Assembly (NCBI GenBank): GCA_003169235.1
Contig: PMPX01000214.1
Location: 1-38,964, forward strand
DNA: 38,964 nucleotides
Direction of reading: 5' to 3'
From: Acidimicrobiaceae bacterium
GTDB taxonomy: Bacteria > Actinomycetota > Acidimicrobiia > Acidimicrobiales > RAAP-2
The notes beneath the pieces are model-generated. The model searched no databases, had not been told where the DNA came from, and saw nothing but the letters and a program-made list of their open reading frames with translations. The position numbers and the translations under genes were made by a program. Position 1 is the first letter of the stretch, and every line of letters starts with the position of its first letter. This document shows positions 8,285 through 16,885 of this stretch, in pieces.

Positions 8285-9442
8285 GTGCAGCCGTTCGACC
8301 GTATCGACGATCCCGTCAAGCTTCGCCGGCTCGTGCAGGCGATCCTCATCCTCGATGCCGAGCTGCACCTGCCGGCGGTGCTCCGCCGGATCATTGAGGA
8401 GGCAGTCGACCTCGTCGACGCGCAGTACGGCGCACTGGGCGTCCTGACCGAGGACGGGCGGGCGCTGGACCAGTTCCTCACGGTGGGACTGACCAGCGAG
8501 GAAGAGCAGGCCATCGGTCCCCGCCCCACCGGGCGCGGTGTCCTCGGGACGTTGATTGCGGACGACAAGCCCCTCCGCCTGGCCAACATCGCCGACAGCC
8601 CGGACAGCTTCGGCATCCCGGCTCACCACCCGACCATGAGCTCGTTCCTCGGTGTCCCGGTCCGGGTGCACGGCGAGGTCTACGGGAACCTGTACCTGAC
8701 CAACAAGACGACGGCGCAGGAGTTCTCCGAAGACGACGAGGAGCTGGTGCTCGCCCTGGCGATGGCGGCCGGCATCGCCATTGAGAACGCGCGCCTCCAC
8801 GGCCTCGTGCGTGATCGCGCGCTGACCGAGGACCGCGACCGCATTGCCCGCGACCTCCATGACTCGGTCATCCAACGGCTGTTCGCCATCGGGCTCTCTC
8901 TGCAGGGCACGGCTCGCCTGGTCGAGAGGCCGGAGGCGGTCATGCGCATCGGGGAGGCCATCGACAAGCTCGACGAGACCATCCGCCAACTCCGTAAGGC
9001 CATCTTCGACATTGAGCTCACCATCAACAAAGAGGGACTGCATCCCAAGGTCCTCGACCTCGTGCACGAGCTCCGCTCGGTGCTGGGCCTCCACCCGCAG
9101 GTCTCGTTCAGCGGCCCGGTCGACAAGGTCGTCACCGGTCAGCTTTCCGAAGAGGTGCTCGCAGTGCTCCGGGAGGCGCTCACCAATGTGGGCAAGCACG
9201 CGCACGCGAACCAGGTGGTCGTCACGATTGCCGCCGGCGAGGAGCTGCGGCTCGTCGTGGCCGACGACGGAGACGGCATGGGCGACGCCGGTTCCACGGG
9301 CCGCGGCCTGAAGAACCTCCGGCAGCGTGCCGAGCGTCTGGGCGGCAGCGTGGAGCTCGGCATCTCCCGCGAGGGCGGCACCCGATTGACGTGGCACGTG
9401 CCGATCGCTCCGTTGGAGACCGAAGCGAACCTGGCCGTCTGA
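8285..9442 (+). CDS. GAF-domain sensor histidine kinase, DevS/DosS-like
   Basis: GAF region ...GIPAHHPTMSSFLGVPVRVHGEVYGNLYLTNKT...; H-box RIARDLHDSVIQRLFAIGLSLQG; ATPase LREALTNVGKHAHA, VVADDGDGMGD, GRGLKNLRQRAERLGG. Divergent from the response regulator; GTG start. Confidence 0.95.
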   Translation: MQPFDRIDDPVKLRRLVQAILILDAELHLPAVLRRIIEEAVDLVDAQYGALGVLTEDGRALDQFLTVGLTSEEEQAIGPRPTGRGVLGTLIADDKPLRLANIADSPDSFGIPAHHPTMSSFLGVPVRVHGEVYGNLYLTNKTTAQEFSEDDEELVLALAMAAGIAIENARLHGLVRDRALTEDRDRIARDLHDSVIQRLFAIGLSLQGTARLVERPEAVMRIGEAIDKLDETIRQLRKAIFDIELTINKEGLHPKVLDLVHELRSVLGLHPQVSFSGPVDKVVTGQLSEEVLAVLREALTNVGKHAHANQVVVTIAAGEELRLVVADDGDGMGDAGSTGRGLKNLRQRAERLGGSVELGISREGGTRLTWHVPIAPLETEANLAV

Positions 9443-9454
9443 CAGGGGCAACGA

Positions 9455-9468
9455 GCGTCAATTGACGC
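9455..9468. promoter_or_regulatory. Perfect 14-bp palindrome GCGTCAATTGACGC
   Basis: Exact self-reverse-complement; between the HK stop codon and the riboswitch. Confidence 0.6.
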
Positions 9469-9477
9469 GTCGTTGAT

Positions 9478-9487
9478 CGCAATTGCG
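9478..9487. promoter_or_regulatory. Perfect 10-bp palindrome CGCAATTGCG
   Basis: Exact self-reverse-complement; centre is 21 bp from the centre of the 9455-9468 palindrome. Confidence 0.55.
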
Positions 9488-9543
9488 GGCCGGTAGTCCG
9501 AATGCACCTTGTACTGCAACGCCCGTCGGTTCATCCTTGCAAG

Positions 9544-9621
9544 TGAACGAAAAGGCAAACCTCCCGTGAGGGGGGGACGCAAAGCTACGGGACTCATGGA
9601 GTTCGCCGGGCCGCCGATTCA
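9544..9621 (+). ncRNA. Cyclic-di-GMP-I (GEMM-I) riboswitch aptamer
   Basis: TGAACG AAAAGGCAAA CCTCCC-GTGA-GGGGGG GACGCAAAGCTACGGG ACTC..GAGTT CGCCGGGCCGCCGATTCA: GNRA-capped stem, GACGCAAAGC core, GCCGGG..CCGA 3' element, closing TGAACG/CG(A)TTCA stem. Confidence 0.93.
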
Positions 9622-9639
9622 GCAATAAGCACGCTGCTT

Positions 9640-9682
9640 GTCGCCCCACGGCCCGACCTCTTCGGTCCGTCAGGGGGGAGAC
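9640..9682 (+). promoter_or_regulatory. Putative RBS-sequestering hairpin (riboswitch expression platform)
   Basis: GTC..CCCC ACG..GACC-tcttc-GGTC CGT..GGGG..GAC; pairs the GGGGGG Shine-Dalgarno tract just before ATG 9684. Confidence 0.55.
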
Positions 9683-9683
9683 A

Positions 9684-11402
9684 ATGCAGAAGACCCGCAG
9701 TCGTCGGGCACTGACGGTCCTCATTGTTCGAGGCATCGCCCTGATTGGCCTTCTTTGCGCGCTGGGTACGGGCCTGGCCGTCGAATCCTCCACCGGTGCG
9801 GGCGCCGTGGTGCGCACGGCCGGCTACGGCGGCGGCCAGATGATGACTGCCGACCCCAACGGCGGCTACTGGACGGACAGCGCCTCGGGAACGGTCACAC
9901 CGTACGGAGGGGCTCCTTCACTGGGTTCCCCGGCACTGTCGGGGCTCACATTGAGCAAGCCCATCGTCGGCATGGCCTCCACGCCCGGCGGCAACGGCTA
10001 CTGGCTCGTCGCCTCCGACGGCGGCATCTTCAGCTTCGGCGACGCGGGCTACTTCGGCTCGACGGGCGCCCTTCACCTCAATCAGCCCATCGCCGGCATG
10101 GCACCGACTCCCGACGGCAAGGGCTACTGGCTCGTGGCCGCCGACGGTGGCATCTTCACCTTCGGTGACGCCGGCTACTACGGCTCGACGGGCGGCACCG
10201 GCGTGACCGCTCTCGGCATGGTCATCGACCCGGCCAACGGTGGCTACTTCATCGTGGAGTCGAACGGATCGGCGGTCTTCTTCGGGCCTGCCACGACCAC
10301 CACACCTCCGGCGCCCGCCATCACCACGACCACCACACCTCCCGCGCCCGCCATCACCAAGACCACGACACCTCCGGCGCCTGCCGTCACGACGACGACC
10401 GCCCCGCCACCGCCGCCGACCTCGACCACCTCGACGACCACGACGACCAGCACGACGCGGCCGACCACCACCACGACCGTGACGTCGACCACGCCGCCGG
10501 CGACCACTCTGGTACAGGGTGCCTACGTCTCCGGCGGGACCCCGTCGGCCATGGCGTCGTTCGCCTCGGCCACCGAGACCTCGCCCACCCTCGCCACCGC
10601 CTACCTGCCGGGGAATGCCGGATGGACGGGCATGGACGGCACCGGGGGGAGCCTCAACTGGCTGCTTGGACCCTGGGAGGGAAGCCACTACGCACTGTCG
10701 TTGGGCGTGCCGATCGTCCCGACCAACTCGAGCGGCACCGCGGTCGCCACGCTGGCCACGGGCGCCACGGGGGCCTACAACTCCTACTACGTCACCCTGG
10801 CGCAGACGTTGGTCAGCGCCGGTGAGTCGAACGCCTACCTGCGTCTCGGCTGGGAGTTCGACGGAACCTGGATGCCCTGGCAGGCCACGACGGCCAGTGC
10901 CGAGGCCAGCTACGCCTCGTACTTCCAACAGATCGTGTCGGCCATGCGGTCCGTGCCCGGTGCGGCCTTCCGCTTCGTGTGGAACCCCGATGCCGGAGCC
11001 TTCACCGAGTCGGGATACTCGGTGGCGGCGGCCTACCCCGGGAACGCCTATGTCGACGTGATCGGGCTCGACGCCTACGACCAGACCTGGGCCACGCCGC
11101 AGACACCGGCGAACGCCTGGACCGCGACCACGCTGCCCTCGCTGACCGCGGCGCAGCAGTTCGCAACCTCACACGGCAAGCCACTCGCCTTCACCGAATG
11201 GGGTCTCTCCATCCGCAGCGACGGCCACGGCCTCGGTGACGACCCGTACTACATCAACCACATGGCCTCGTGGATGGAGACCGCCTCCAACGACGTGGCG
11301 TTCGAGAGCTACTTCGACTGCAACGCCGGCGGGGTCAACTCCTTCATCACCGGGGGATCCTTCCCGAACAGCCTGGCTGCCTTCAGCGCAGACCTGGGCT
11401 GA
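9684..11402 (+). CDS. Secreted protein: N-terminal beta-propeller-like repeats, Thr/Pro linker, C-terminal GH26-like glycoside hydrolase domain
   Basis: Signal-like N-terminus; repeats GYWLVASDGGIFSFGDAGYFGSTG / GYWLVAADGGIFTFGDAGYYGSTG; (TTTPPAPAxTx) linker; LRLGWEFDGTWMPW, FRFVWNPDAG, YVDVIGLDAYD, PLAFTEWGL (GH26-like catalytic Glu contexts). Confidence 0.85.
   Translation: MQKTRSRRALTVLIVRGIALIGLLCALGTGLAVESSTGAGAVVRTAGYGGGQMMTADPNGGYWTDSASGTVTPYGGAPSLGSPALSGLTLSKPIVGMASTPGGNGYWLVASDGGIFSFGDAGYFGSTGALHLNQPIAGMAPTPDGKGYWLVAADGGIFTFGDAGYYGSTGGTGVTALGMVIDPANGGYFIVESNGSAVFFGPATTTTPPAPAITTTTTPPAPAITKTTTPPAPAVTTTTAPPPPPTSTTSTTTTTSTTRPTTTTTVTSTTPPATTLVQGAYVSGGTPSAMASFASATETSPTLATAYLPGNAGWTGMDGTGGSLNWLLGPWEGSHYALSLGVPIVPTNSSGTAVATLATGATGAYNSYYVTLAQTLVSAGESNAYLRLGWEFDGTWMPWQATTASAEASYASYFQQIVSAMRSVPGAAFRFVWNPDAGAFTESGYSVAAAYPGNAYVDVIGLDAYDQTWATPQTPANAWTATTLPSLTAAQQFATSHGKPLAFTEWGLSIRSDGHGLGDDPYYINHMASWMETASNDVAFESYFDCNAGGVNSFITGGSFPNSLAAFSADLG
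10296..10394 (+). repeat. Three 33-bp tandem repeats encoding TTTPPAPA(I/V)T(T/K)
   Basis: 10296-10328, 10329-10361, 10362-10394; in-frame linker. Confidence 0.85.
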
Positions 11403-11420
11403 CCATCGAGAGTCCTGTCG

Positions 11421-13271
11421 TTACCAACTGACGGTGTGGGGCGTGTCGTCCTCGAATGTCGTGTCGCCGACGTGCCACGTGACGGGTGGGATGCGCGCGC
11501 TGGGCATGACGGTCAGCGTGCCCTGCGACTGGGGGAGCACGAAATTGAACGTGACGCTCTGCGTCGCTCCGGCGGGGATGTCGACGGACACCCCGACCAA
11601 CAGGGTCGGGCCCTCTGGGCCGTTGGTCACGACGGAGTGTGCCGACGGCGACGAGACGTGGCGGACGTCCCCAGGGAGATTGACGGTGGCGATGCCGACG
11701 TACTCGCCGTAGTGCGTGCCGAGGCCCGGGTAGGGACCGGCGATGTAGGGCGACTGGCCCGGCGGGGTGTGGTTGGCGAGCGTCATGGTCAGGCGGCCGT
11801 CCGTCTGCGCGCCTCGCGGCGTCAGCTGCAGTGAGGTGGTCACCGAGAGGTACTGGTCGAGCTTGTTGCCGCCGCGATTGATCACGTTGGCCACGAGAGA
11901 GCTCGGCTGGAGCTCGCCCGACACCCCCACGGCGCGCCAGATGGCCTCCGTCCGGGGGTTGGCGGACCAGATGAGCACGTGACGTCCCGACGAGGCCGCC
12001 GAGAGTGCGTTGACCATCGCGTGCAGACCGAACGGCCGGTCCTCGAGCGCGTGCAGCGTCGCGGAAGCGAGGGTGGACAGCTCGTCGAGCCGGTTCGCCG
12101 CACTGGAGGAGTAGTCCTCCCCGACGTACTGGTCGTGCAGCAACAACTGGTCGACGTTGTCGGCCGTGACGACCGAGCCGGTCGAGGTGGTCACGGGCCC
12201 GGTCACGGTGAGGAGCTCCTGAAGGCCCTGGACGTCGATCGCCATGACGCCGTCCACGCTCTGGCCCGTGTTGGCCTTCCACATGCTGGCGGCCAACGGG
12301 CCGGTGACGTCGAACTGCGGCGTGAGCCCGAGGTTGCGCCAGTCGACGCCGGGAAGGAGCCACCCCCACCGTGCCTCGAGGTCGCCGCCGACCGTGACGG
12401 CGCCTTGCGGGAGCGTCAGTGACGGCGTCGGGACCATGTCGGAGAGATGGAGCTCGCCGTCGCCCGTGGTCACGATCCCGGCCTCGAGGAACGCACCTGA
12501 GCCCGAGCGCATCTCGGCGTTGTTCCCGGCGAGGAGGAGGTAGGTCCCGGGCCCCTGGAGGATGGAGGCCGCCGCGGCGCCGGCCGCCGACGTGCGCGCC
12601 AGGGTCGTCCGCACCTGGGTGAGGTCGTTGAGGAAGGTGCTGCGCTCGTGCGCCAGCGGCCCGATGAGGCCCTGATCCGGCCCCAGGTCGACTCCGGCCA
12701 GGGCGAGGTGGGTGCTGGCGGCGAGCGCCGCGAGCTGCCGCAGCGCGGTGACCCGGTCGGGTCCAGCCGTGTGGGGGAGGCGGAGCAGCGACCGGGACTG
12801 GCCGACCGCCGTGATGCCCGTCCGGGCGACCTGCTCGGCCGCCCCCGACAGGTCCTGCACCGAGCGCAACTGGCGCCCGGCCACCGGGAGCACGTCCACC
12901 GGCCAGAGAAGGGGGGACGAAAGGAGGCCGTGCGCGGCGCCGAAGCTGGAGGCCGCCGAGTGGAGGGGCCCGATGGGGGCGCCGGACAGGACCCCGTCAG
13001 CGGAGAGGCCCTGACGGGCCGACTGGACAGCCGCCTGGCCCTGGTGGATGTGCTCGGCGGCCACGACCACATCGACGACGACGGCGACCGCCCAGATCAC
13101 CACGAGCGCCACCACGACCGCGGCGACCTTCCACCGCGTGGAGCGGCGACGGGTCAGTGCGCCGCTCGGTCCGGAGTCCGTCGGCGGGTCGGCCTCGGCG
13201 CTCGGATCGCCCGGCTCGCCGTCGTTCACCGGGGGGATCGTACTGCTGGGGTTGCCGGAGCCGGCGGGCAC
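11421..13271 (-). CDS. DUF4012-type membrane-anchored protein
   Basis: Single N-terminal TM (WKVAAVVVALVVIWAVAVVVDVVVAAEHI); GTYLLLAGNNAEMRSGSGAFLEAGIVTTGDGELHLSDM...; NRGGNKLDQYLSVTTSLQLTP. Confidence 0.8.
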   Translation of the reverse strand: MPAGSGNPSSTIPPVNDGEPGDPSAEADPPTDSGPSGALTRRRSTRWKVAAVVVALVVIWAVAVVVDVVVAAEHIHQGQAAVQSARQGLSADGVLSGAPIGPLHSAASSFGAAHGLLSSPLLWPVDVLPVAGRQLRSVQDLSGAAEQVARTGITAVGQSRSLLRLPHTAGPDRVTALRQLAALAASTHLALAGVDLGPDQGLIGPLAHERSTFLNDLTQVRTTLARTSAAGAAAASILQGPGTYLLLAGNNAEMRSGSGAFLEAGIVTTGDGELHLSDMVPTPSLTLPQGAVTVGGDLEARWGWLLPGVDWRNLGLTPQFDVTGPLAASMWKANTGQSVDGVMAIDVQGLQELLTVTGPVTTSTGSVVTADNVDQLLLHDQYVGEDYSSSAANRLDELSTLASATLHALEDRPFGLHAMVNALSAASSGRHVLIWSANPRTEAIWRAVGVSGELQPSSLVANVINRGGNKLDQYLSVTTSLQLTPRGAQTDGRLTMTLANHTPPGQSPYIAGPYPGLGTHYGEYVGIATVNLPGDVRHVSSPSAHSVVTNGPEGPTLLVGVSVDIPAGATQSVTFNFVLPQSQGTLTVMPSARIPPVTWHVGDTTFEDDTPHTVSW

Positions 13272-13521
13272 CCCGTCCGGTCAGCGCGACTGCTCGAGTC
13301 GGTCCCGAGTGGCGGGGCGTCGTTTGGATGCACCGAAATTGCCAATTGTCACGATATTGTGCCATCGCGCGCCGGATTATGACCTTTGGCTCTGCCCGCC
13401 GACCGATTTCCCTGGAATGATGATCAAGGCGGCCCGGTGTCTTGGCGATTAGTTCGTGCAGGGCACGATTGGCCCTTTCGAATCAAGCGCTCTTGGGAGC
13501 GATACAGGTGGAGGAGATCAA

Positions 13522-13836
13522 ATGAAGAGGTCCAAGGCACGGCGGTTGCTTTCCATGGCCAGTGGTCCCGTCCTGGGCGTGATGCTGGCGGTTCCGGTTG
13601 GTGGGCTCCTGGCAGGAGCCGCTGGGGCGGACACGACCTGTTACACGGGCTGCACCTCTCCCGCGGCCGGTATCACGACCTCGTCGGGCAACGGGCCCGT
13701 GGCCAATGACGGGGCGTCGACCTCACCGAGCGGACTGGCGTTCACCGGTGCTGACATCGAGGAGATGGCGCTGATCGGCGTCGTCGCCATTGGCGTGGGC
13801 ACCGTGCTGGTGCGCAGTCGCCGCCGCGCCGCCTGA
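13522..13836 (+). CDS. Small secreted LAXTG cell-wall-anchored protein (sortase E-type signal)
   Basis: GGAGGAGATCAA-ATG; signal peptide ...VLGVMLAVPVGGLLAGAAGA; C-terminus LAFTGADIEEMALIGVVAIGVGTVLVRSRRRAA. Confidence 0.8.
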   Translation: MKRSKARRLLSMASGPVLGVMLAVPVGGLLAGAAGADTTCYTGCTSPAAGITTSSGNGPVANDGASTSPSGLAFTGADIEEMALIGVVAIGVGTVLVRSRRRAA

Positions 13837-13868
13837 CCCCCGACATTTCTCGGCGGATGGAGTAGCGG

Positions 13869-15269
13869 ATGTCGTCGGTGACGATTGGAAGAGATCTGCA
13901 GCACTGGCAGTGGACACGTGAGTCGGAATCGGCTGCGGGTGCCCGCCGCCGGTTTGCCGCCCACACCAGTGGAGAGGCCGTCGCGGGCATGGACCTCCTG
14001 GTCCTGGCGCTTGCCGTGGTGATCTTCGCGCCCAGTGTGCTCCAGTGGTCGGTCGCGGTCTTCGTGCTGGGGGTGCTGGCTCTCTGCGCGCTGCGCGGCC
14101 AGTACGCACCTCGGATCACCCTGAGTGTGAGCAGGGATCTGGGCTCACTGGCACTGGCGGTCACCGTGCCGCTCATGGTGATCGCGACGTTGGACGACTT
14201 CGACCCGCGGGTCCGGCCGTTCGTCGTGGTGGCCGTCGCCTCGTTCTGCCTGCTGGTGCTCGGCCGGGCCGTCGCCTACGCCGGCATCCGGCGCGCCAGG
14301 ACGAAGGGCGCCTTCGCCCAGAGGGTTCTCATCGTGGGAGCTGGGCAGGTGGCGGAGCGCTTCGCAGATGTCCTCGAGACGCACCCGAGCTACGGGTTGC
14401 ACCCGGTCGGGCTGCTCGACGACTGCGCCGACGAGTCCCTGTCGCACCCGGTGCTGGGCGGGATCGATCAGCTCGACGACGTCCTGAGCAAGCACCGCAT
14501 CGACCGGGTCGTGCTCGCGTTCGGCGTCAACCGCGACCCGGATCTGGTGCGGGTCATCCGATCCTGTGAGAACGCGGACGTGGACATGTACGTCGTCCCG
14601 CGTTTCTTCGAGTTGGGCCTGCAGGCCGCGGCGCGCGACGTCGACATGGTCTGGGGCTACCCCCTCGTCCGTCTGCGGCGGTCGACGATGCAGTCGTCGT
14701 CCCGCTGGCTCAAGCGGGCCTTCGACTCGGCCGTCTCCGCCTCGCTCCTCCTGATCGCCGCGCCGATCTTCGGAGTGCTCGCGCTGGGCGTGAAACTCAC
14801 CAGCCCCGGTCCGGTCTACTTCCGCCAGCGCCGCATCGGGAAGAAGGGGCGCGAGGTGGAGATCCTCAAGTTCCGCTCCATGCGGGTGAACAGCGAGTCG
14901 GACACCCAGTGGAGCGTGAACGACGACGCGCGCGTCACGAAGCTCGGGGCATTCATGCGCAAGACGTCGCTCGACGAGCTGCCGCAGCTCTGGAACGTGC
15001 TGCGGGGCGACATGTCGCTCGTCGGCCCCAGGCCGGAGCGCCCCTACTTCGTGGAGAGGTTCGAGAGAGAAGTCCCCGGATACGGCGATCGGCACCGCGT
15101 CCCGGTCGGGCTGACCGGCCTGTCCCAGGTCAACGGGCTCCGGGGCGACACGTCCATTGAGGACAGGGCCTGGTTCGACAACCACTACATCGAGAATTGG
15201 TCGGTTGGCGGAGACCTGGCCATCCTGGCGCGGACGGCCGGCGCCATGATCAAGCAGGTCAGGGACTAA
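13869..15269 (+). CDS. Exopolysaccharide polyprenyl glycosylphosphotransferase (initiating sugar transferase)
   Basis: Multi-TM N-terminus, CoA-binding-like VLIVGAGQVAERFADVLE, then KRAFDSAVSASLLLIAAPIFGVLALGVKLTSPGPVYFRQRRIGKKGREVEILKFRSM...TSLDELPQLWNVLRGDMSLVGPRPERPYFV. Confidence 0.95.
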   Translation: MSSVTIGRDLQHWQWTRESESAAGARRRFAAHTSGEAVAGMDLLVLALAVVIFAPSVLQWSVAVFVLGVLALCALRGQYAPRITLSVSRDLGSLALAVTVPLMVIATLDDFDPRVRPFVVVAVASFCLLVLGRAVAYAGIRRARTKGAFAQRVLIVGAGQVAERFADVLETHPSYGLHPVGLLDDCADESLSHPVLGGIDQLDDVLSKHRIDRVVLAFGVNRDPDLVRVIRSCENADVDMYVVPRFFELGLQAAARDVDMVWGYPLVRLRRSTMQSSSRWLKRAFDSAVSASLLLIAAPIFGVLALGVKLTSPGPVYFRQRRIGKKGREVEILKFRSMRVNSESDTQWSVNDDARVTKLGAFMRKTSLDELPQLWNVLRGDMSLVGPRPERPYFVERFEREVPGYGDRHRVPVGLTGLSQVNGLRGDTSIEDRAWFDNHYIENWSVGGDLAILARTAGAMIKQVRD

Positions 15270-15325
15270 GCGCAGGAGACGTTGAATTCCCACAGAGGGG
15301 GTGGCGAGCGCAGCGTCGCGCTCGC

Positions 15326-16885
15326 GTGGTGACGACGGGCTTGGTGGCCTCCGTCCCCTCGGTGCCGGCGGAGCCGGTCTCTGAGGAGAGAGTCGAGACG
15401 CGGCGCTGGCGCCTCGCCGTCGTCGCGGAGCTGGTGCTCGGGGGGATCCTCGGGTCGTTGTTCCTCGGCACCCACAGCCTCTTCCTCGACGAGTCCGTGA
15501 GTGCCAGCCTGGCCACGGCACCCTGGCACCGTTTCGTCAACGTCGTGAGCCACCGCGAGGCGAACATGGTGCTCTACTACGTGCTGTTGCGCGGGTGGGT
15601 CGTGCTGGGTCACAGCGAGATCGCACTCCGGAGCCTGTCCGTGGTCCTCGCCGTCGGCGCGTTGTGGGTGGTGATCCTGCTGGCGCGCTCGCTGTTCGGC
15701 CGTCGCGTGGCGCTCCTCGCCGGGCTGCTGCTCGCAGTGAACCCGCTGTACGTCCAGTTCGCGCAGGACGTCCGGGGGTACTCCCTGGCGCTCCTCCTGG
15801 TCTCCGCGTCCTGCCTCCTCTTCGTCCGGGGCATCCGGCAGGTCGATCCGCCTCCCCGGCTGTGCTGGACGGCCTACACCCTCGTTACCGCGCTGGCCGC
15901 CTACAGCAACTTCTGGGCGGCGTTGGTCCCCGTCGCGCAGGCGTTGTCCCTGGCGTTCTTGCCGTCGGGACGCATCCCGTGGCGCCGGGTGCTGCCGTCG
16001 GCTGCCGCACTGGTCGTGCTGCTGGTGCCGCTGGGGCTGCTGATCCAGTCCACCGACAGTGCCGGCGTCAACTGGGCCGCGGGGTCCTCGGCCGGGCATC
16101 TGTTCACGCACATCCGGGCGACGGTCCCGCACGCCGTGCTCGACGTGCTGGTACTGGCGGCGGCGGTCTTCGTCGTGGCGGTGATCTTCCTGGCGCGCCG
16201 GCGCCCGGGCGTGACCGGCGTGTTCGCCCGCCACTGGCCGCTCCTGTTCACGGCGTGCTGGCTGGTCGTGCCGGTCGCCGCCGTGATCCTTCTCTCCCTG
16301 GTGGACAAGCCGCTGCTCGTGGTGCGCTACCTGATGGTCAGTCTTCCGCCGGCGATCCTTCTCGTGGCGCTGGCGATCGACCGCATCGCCTCGCTCACCC
16401 GCCGCGGCGCCACCGCCGTCGCGGCGGTGCTGCTGGTGCTGGCCGTCGGCCTGTCGGCTGTCGGTGTCGCGCAGTGGTATTCCCTGGGCGGGCCCCAGGA
16501 CTTCCGCTCGACCGTCGCGTACATCGCCGCCCGGGCGCAGCCGGGGGACGGCGTGCTCATCTTCGCCCCCTACGAGCGGGTGCCCGTCGAGTGGTACCTG
16601 GTCGGGCGGCCGGTCACCGAGCGCGAGGTGCACCCCGTCTACCCGACGACGGCGTGGGGTGTGGACCCGCTGTACTTCGACGGGAACGTGCCGTTCAGCG
16701 CGAGCGCGGTCGAGCAGGCGGCATCGGGGTACCAGCGGCTCTGGCTCGTGAGCGTGACGGCGGACCAGTCCCTGTACCCGGCTCAGGCGGCGGCGGTGGA
16801 CGCGGCCCTGCGACGGGCCGGGTTCACGCCGGCCGGCACCCGGACCTTCCGTGGTGTGGACGTCACCGAAGAGGTGCGGGGGTGA
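15326..16885 (+). CDS. GT39/ArnT-like multi-TM glycosyltransferase
   Basis: LFLDESVSASLATAPWHRFVNVVSHREANMVLYYVLLRGWVVLG, many TM helices; GTG start inferred. Confidence 0.85.
   Translation: MVTTGLVASVPSVPAEPVSEERVETRRWRLAVVAELVLGGILGSLFLGTHSLFLDESVSASLATAPWHRFVNVVSHREANMVLYYVLLRGWVVLGHSEIALRSLSVVLAVGALWVVILLARSLFGRRVALLAGLLLAVNPLYVQFAQDVRGYSLALLLVSASCLLFVRGIRQVDPPPRLCWTAYTLVTALAAYSNFWAALVPVAQALSLAFLPSGRIPWRRVLPSAAALVVLLVPLGLLIQSTDSAGVNWAAGSSAGHLFTHIRATVPHAVLDVLVLAAAVFVVAVIFLARRRPGVTGVFARHWPLLFTACWLVVPVAAVILLSLVDKPLLVVRYLMVSLPPAILLVALAIDRIASLTRRGATAVAAVLLVLAVGLSAVGVAQWYSLGGPQDFRSTVAYIAARAQPGDGVLIFAPYERVPVEWYLVGRPVTEREVHPVYPTTAWGVDPLYFDGNVPFSASAVEQAASGYQRLWLVSVTADQSLYPAQAAAVDAALRRAGFTPAGTRTFRGVDVTEEVRG

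Noticed and set aside
10296-10520. Possible CRISPR or microsatellite array
   Set aside because: Repeats are contiguous, in frame and encode a Thr/Pro linker; no spacers, no cas genes.
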